Shown piece by piece: positions 60,357-64,000 of a stretch of DNA of 64,000 nt; positions within the stretch are counted from its first letter, which is position 1, and the number at the start of each line of letters is the position of its first letter. Below the pieces are notes generated by a model. That model was not told the DNA's origin. It searched no databases and saw only the letters and a program-made list of their open reading frames with translations. The position numbers and the translations under genes are program-made. This DNA is from Beroe ovata (taxonomy: Eukaryota; Ctenophora; Nuda; Beroida; Beroidae): assembly GCA_946803715.1 (NCBI GenBank), contig CAMPET010000150.1:100960-164959 (forward strand), in the 5' to 3' direction.

Positions 60357-63300
60357 TTACTCCGCAAAGTTATTGAAAAACTCTAGAGGTTTCTCGGGTC
60401 CCTTGCTCTTTTTCGTTCTGAAACTCGCCGCGTTTCTGTTCGGAACTGCCGGCTTGCTTCTCGGAAACCGAGCGGACCGAGCTCTCGTGAACTTCCCCTT
60501 ATCATCCGACGAAGATGACGAAGAGGATGAAGTGTCGGAATCAGTGTCCCCCTCATCCACAATCGGCCCCTTGAGGGGTGTCCTCGTTTTGTGGGCTAGC
60601 CTCACTTTGGGTTTACCTGCAGCTGGAGCACGCAGTTTCGAGCTCCCGGGTGGTGTGCCCCGCGCCTCGGGTGTGCCCCGCGCGAGATCAGGTGTGCCGC
60701 GCGGCGGGATTTCCGGTGTTCCCACGGTTTCCGGAGTCGAGAACCCTGCCCGCAGAGATTCGGGTGTGTTGGTTTTGGGTGCGCTGCACAACTTGGATAT
60801 TTGCCGAGGTGAGGGCGTGTTGACCGGGCTGTTGTCAGAGAGGCGTGACAGAACGGTGGGGCTGGTAACACCCGCTGTAGGGGTGTGCCGGGTGGGAATG
60901 CCCGTGGGCTTGTGCTTGGCATGCACGGAGGATGCGGCGCGGGTCACTTTCCGCAACTCCTCCATCCGTGGGTCATTCTCCTTGGTCTTTAGAGAGGTGG
61001 CCCGTCGTGACACACCTACAGAGGGGGAGAGGAGGCGTGTCAACATAGATAGAGGAGTGCAAATTATTACATGATCTAGTTAACGATCACTAAGACTAAA
61101 CTAGGGTCATGTGGGGTTGAGAAGAGTTATCGAAACTTTGATTTATCCAGAATGATGGTGTGATAAATCCCAATGTCATAGGAAGAGTCTAACAACCGGA
61201 ACCAATATTATGATCTGATCTTGGCTTACCCTGTGGTGAGAGTAGATTGCGAGGGGGTGGGATGGGCGGAGCAACGTCTGCCGGATCACACTCAGGCTCC
61301 GACACTTCGTCTGGCGTCGTGATGTCTCCGTCGAGAGTTAGGTTGTCGGGTGGCAGACTCCGTTCCTGATCATCGGGTGTCAGTGTTAGGGTGACAGGGG
61401 TGTCAGTGTCAAGTGTGAGGAGTCGAATCAAGCAGTGTCCACGGGAGGAGTGGTGTCACGTGAGGAGTAGTGTTTCTTACCGTGTTTGTTGTATTTTCCT
61501 CCTCTGTCTCCCAGCTACCCTCGCTAACCCAATCATCCTCCTCACCCAGGCTCTCGCTCTTCCCCAATCCTACTCCTTTATCAAGATTGTCACCGGCCCG
61601 CGGTGCGTTGCTCGTACTCGGCTCTAGTTAGAGAGGAGAGGTGACGATAACTTGATAAGACAAGATCATCTTGTCCTGTATGTGCTGTGCGTACAGACAG
61701 GTGGAAAAATTGATTCGAATTTGAATTCATTCTAGTCAAGGTTCCATGTATATGAACACATACGGATGAAACAGAGTGCTTCGTAAGACAAGGCTAACAT
61801 ACAGCTTTCATTCAGCAAGAATAAATTATAATGAAAATCCGAACAATATAGATAAAATCCGCCTGATCCCGACGGTCAATACTATAAACGGTGATGTTAC
61901 CTGAGCTCCTACGAATAGCAATATGAGAGAGAAATGGTATCCGAGTTTCATGGTTGACTGACTGTGTTGCCATGGTTCCAGGCTTCATAAGACTACTAGG
62001 TTTTATAGTCGTTGCCATGTTGCTTGATCTCGTTGCTAGGTTGCTTTGTCGTTTTTCAGTGTTGCTAGCTGGAGAAGCAACTGGTATTTGTGACTTTGGC
62101 AATGGCAAATACGAAGTTTTGGGACTTGAGTATGCTCTCGGCTTTGTTTGAACCATGTTGTTCTCTCTTGTTGTTTTAATCGCCGTCTCAGATGCTCTCC
62201 GCGACTTTTCATCCTCCTTAGCAATTCCTCCCTCTTTGAGAGTTGGAGTTGAGATCCTCCGTACACAGTCGAGTTTATCAATCGGATCGTCTTGTGATTT
62301 AGGAGTTGGTGTCCTGTTGTCATCTTTATCATTCGATGCTGACGGCGATGACACTCTGACACTCATAATTGGACTCTTTCTGACAAGTCCTTTAGATGCT
62401 GGTATAAGTTTTTCTGAAAAAGAAGGGGCATGCAGCGTAGCAGAGACAAAGATTGACAGTGCATGGTATGTCGGGAGGAGGCTGCTTGACAATACCCCAG
62501 AAATTCGCTTTTCTTCATTAATATTTGAAGTCTTCAGAGTTGAGTAAAGATCAAACTAGGCGCTGGCCTTGTCCTAGTTAGTTAGTTATAAAAATTAAAC
62601 GATAGCTACACTCGATTAACTTGCATTTAGAAAATTCAAGAAAACCCGATCGGATTATATAGATCCAAGCAGCCTCCCTCCGGGAACGAAATGCTCTACT
62701 TTCCGATTGTCATGCGCAGGTTTTACATGGAATCCACAGCAAGAGTTCACATAGCAGAGCTATATCGGGGATTGTTCACATATCATCACGTATAATCAGG
62801 AGAAGATGGATAACTACTCATGTTGTGGTAGCGAATAAACATATTGAGGGGGAGGGGGGACTTTGGAATGTGTCAAAATTTGACGGGGGAGAATGTTTGA
62901 GATGGGCATAAATTGTGATATGTGAACAACCCCATAGGTTCAGCTGGCACAGCAAGAGAGAATACTGAAACTCTGCTGCATTACCTTGAACCATGATAAC
63001 ATTCATTGTATCTTCAAACTCCTTCATAGCATCATTCTCTGCAGTTGTCATGACAACCGGAGTGATTGTTGTTGTTGCTATGCTGTCACTTGTTGTCATA
63101 GCAACAGAGGGTTGCTCGGGTGAAGCCACAATGACCACTGGAGTGACAACTGGAGTGGTCTTCGAGCAAGTTCCTAGGCAGGGACATATCATTGTAGGAA
63201 CAAAATAGAGAAAGTTGACCAATTACCGAATTCAGATAAGGACTATAGTTCCAAACCCGAGCACAGGATGTCAATAAATGAAAAGTAATTTCTTACCGTT

Positions 63301-63926
63301 TGAAAGATGTGCAGCAGCCAAGTTATTTTCTAAGGGAGACTGTGGTTGTGGAACGTGGTTGTTTGGTGTGGTAGGAGTTGACGGTTGCGATGAGGGGGGC
63401 GTGGTACAGAGGGATTTCTGAAGGAGCACTGAAATTGAAGAGCGAGATAAGTTGAGAAGATTGGCAAAGTGAGAAGGGGGGCAAATTGATTGTGCAAAGC
63501 TTAGTCAAATTATAATCCTCTTATTCATATCTCACCGCAATTTCCAACAAGTAAACTGGTTTGACCATGAGTTGTATAACGCTTACCGTTGTTGATGATG
63601 AGACTGAGCTTGCTGAGGACCATCACTGATTCCTCCACAGTTATACGAGGAGAGGGACCGTCCAGTCCGTTCAGAATACCGTTCTGCGGAGATGTCGGGT
63701 CATTATAATTGGGAGTGTGGAACAATGGGTCATGAAAGACGCTCATTCACTCTATGAACGACCTAGTGTTTTCGAGAATGTTCTCCAATTCTTGTGATAA
63801 TGAATCTGTGGTACTTACGGTGGTATCTTTGCCCGCCAGACTGGCGGTGGACTTCGCTGATCTCAGAGCAGTGGTGGAGTAGGAGTGTGAGGGGAGGGGG
63901 ATGTTACATTCCTTCAACAAAGCTTC
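60357..63926 (-). CDS. Ser/Thr/Pro-rich protein of unknown function, 5' end beyond the window
   Basis: Exons in transcript order: 63926-63819, 63683-63587, 63428-63297, 63173-62985, 62413-61901, 61623-61481, 61365-61230, 61015-60357. All phases join, giving 658 codons to the stop. The first visible exon has a 3' splice site at its start, so the gene continues past 64000. The only non-disordered stretch is ITVEESVMVLSKLSLIINN. After it come Thr/Pro-rich (QPSTPTTPNNHVPQPQSP), basic Ser-rich (KSRRASETAIKTTRENN), acidic (LGEEDDWVSEGSWETEEEN) and Pro-rich (DVAPPIPPPRNLL) segments. The tail has repeated 'GTPE/GTPD' phrases, an Asp/Ser cluster (DTDSDTSSSSSSSSDD) and a basic end (RSARFPRSKPAVPNRN). 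It could be a cytoskeletal or nuclear scaffold; I do not recognise the family. Confidence 0.75.
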
Positions 63927-63978
63927 CTGTGAGCAGAATTATTAGTTAGTAAAAACCCCTCTTTTACACATTTAATTT

Positions 63979-64000
63979 GTGTGTGTGTGTGTGTGTGTGT
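63979..64000. repeat. (GT)n microsatellite at the window edge
   Basis: A pure GT run continuing past the end of the window. Confidence 0.9.

Noticed and set aside
60289-61074. Long + strand ORF (261 codons)
   Set aside because: It is antisense to the last exon of the minus-strand Ser/Pro-rich gene, which has consistent splice phases; the + reading is a mirror of low-complexity codons.

Overview
This is animal nuclear DNA. It contains a forkhead factor with a Groucho-binding motif, an RFX1/2/3-type factor, a Shaker-like voltage-gated potassium channel and a tandem ShKT-domain secreted protein, all split by many short GT-AG introns (mostly 60-600 bp). The compact genes, AT-rich intergenic DNA and islands of CG-rich foldback repeats suggest an invertebrate, perhaps an early-branching one such as a sponge, cnidarian or placozoan; I cannot name the species. 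Gene models were built by hand: exons were accepted only when splice sites, codon phase and family resemblance agreed. 'End' of a CDS is the stop codon, and exon lists are in the evidence.

Layout. 1-540: foldback repeats. 1791-13506 (+): complete PDCD11/RRP5 (33 exons, about 1,767 aa), the ribosome-biogenesis S1/HAT protein. 13507-18110: non-coding, with a 422-bp duplication. 18111-22917 (+): Shaker-type Kv channel whose C-terminus enters a coding minisatellite and a 567-base assembly gap. 22918-24951: several inverted-repeat elements. 24952-26454 (+): intronless sugar-porter-type MFS transporter. 26964-28375 (+): secreted protein made of four ShKT domains (6 exons, 215 aa). 28430-29420: second foldback cluster. 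30589-34972 (-): RFX transcription factor (16 exons, about 613 aa). 38251-41335 (-): FoxL1-like forkhead factor (5 exons, 438 aa). 41336-49979: gene-poor, AT-rich. 49980-54669 (-): ankyrin-repeat protein with a C2-like domain (at least 11 exons, about 565 aa). 55947-59083 (+): coiled-coil, lysine-rich protein (10 exons, 625 aa), divergent from the ankyrin gene. 60357-63926 (-): C-terminal part of a Ser/Thr/Pro-rich protein running off the right edge.

The genes do not form a pathway. One possible functional link is regulatory: five strict matches to the RFX X-box palindrome lie in the window, three of them in or just upstream of the RFX gene itself. Other unexplained signals are the CG-rich foldback family, a dispersed TGACACC/GGTGTCA motif that forms degenerate arrays in introns of several genes, and three TCACGTGAC palindromes at exact 18-bp spacing inside a Kv coding exon.
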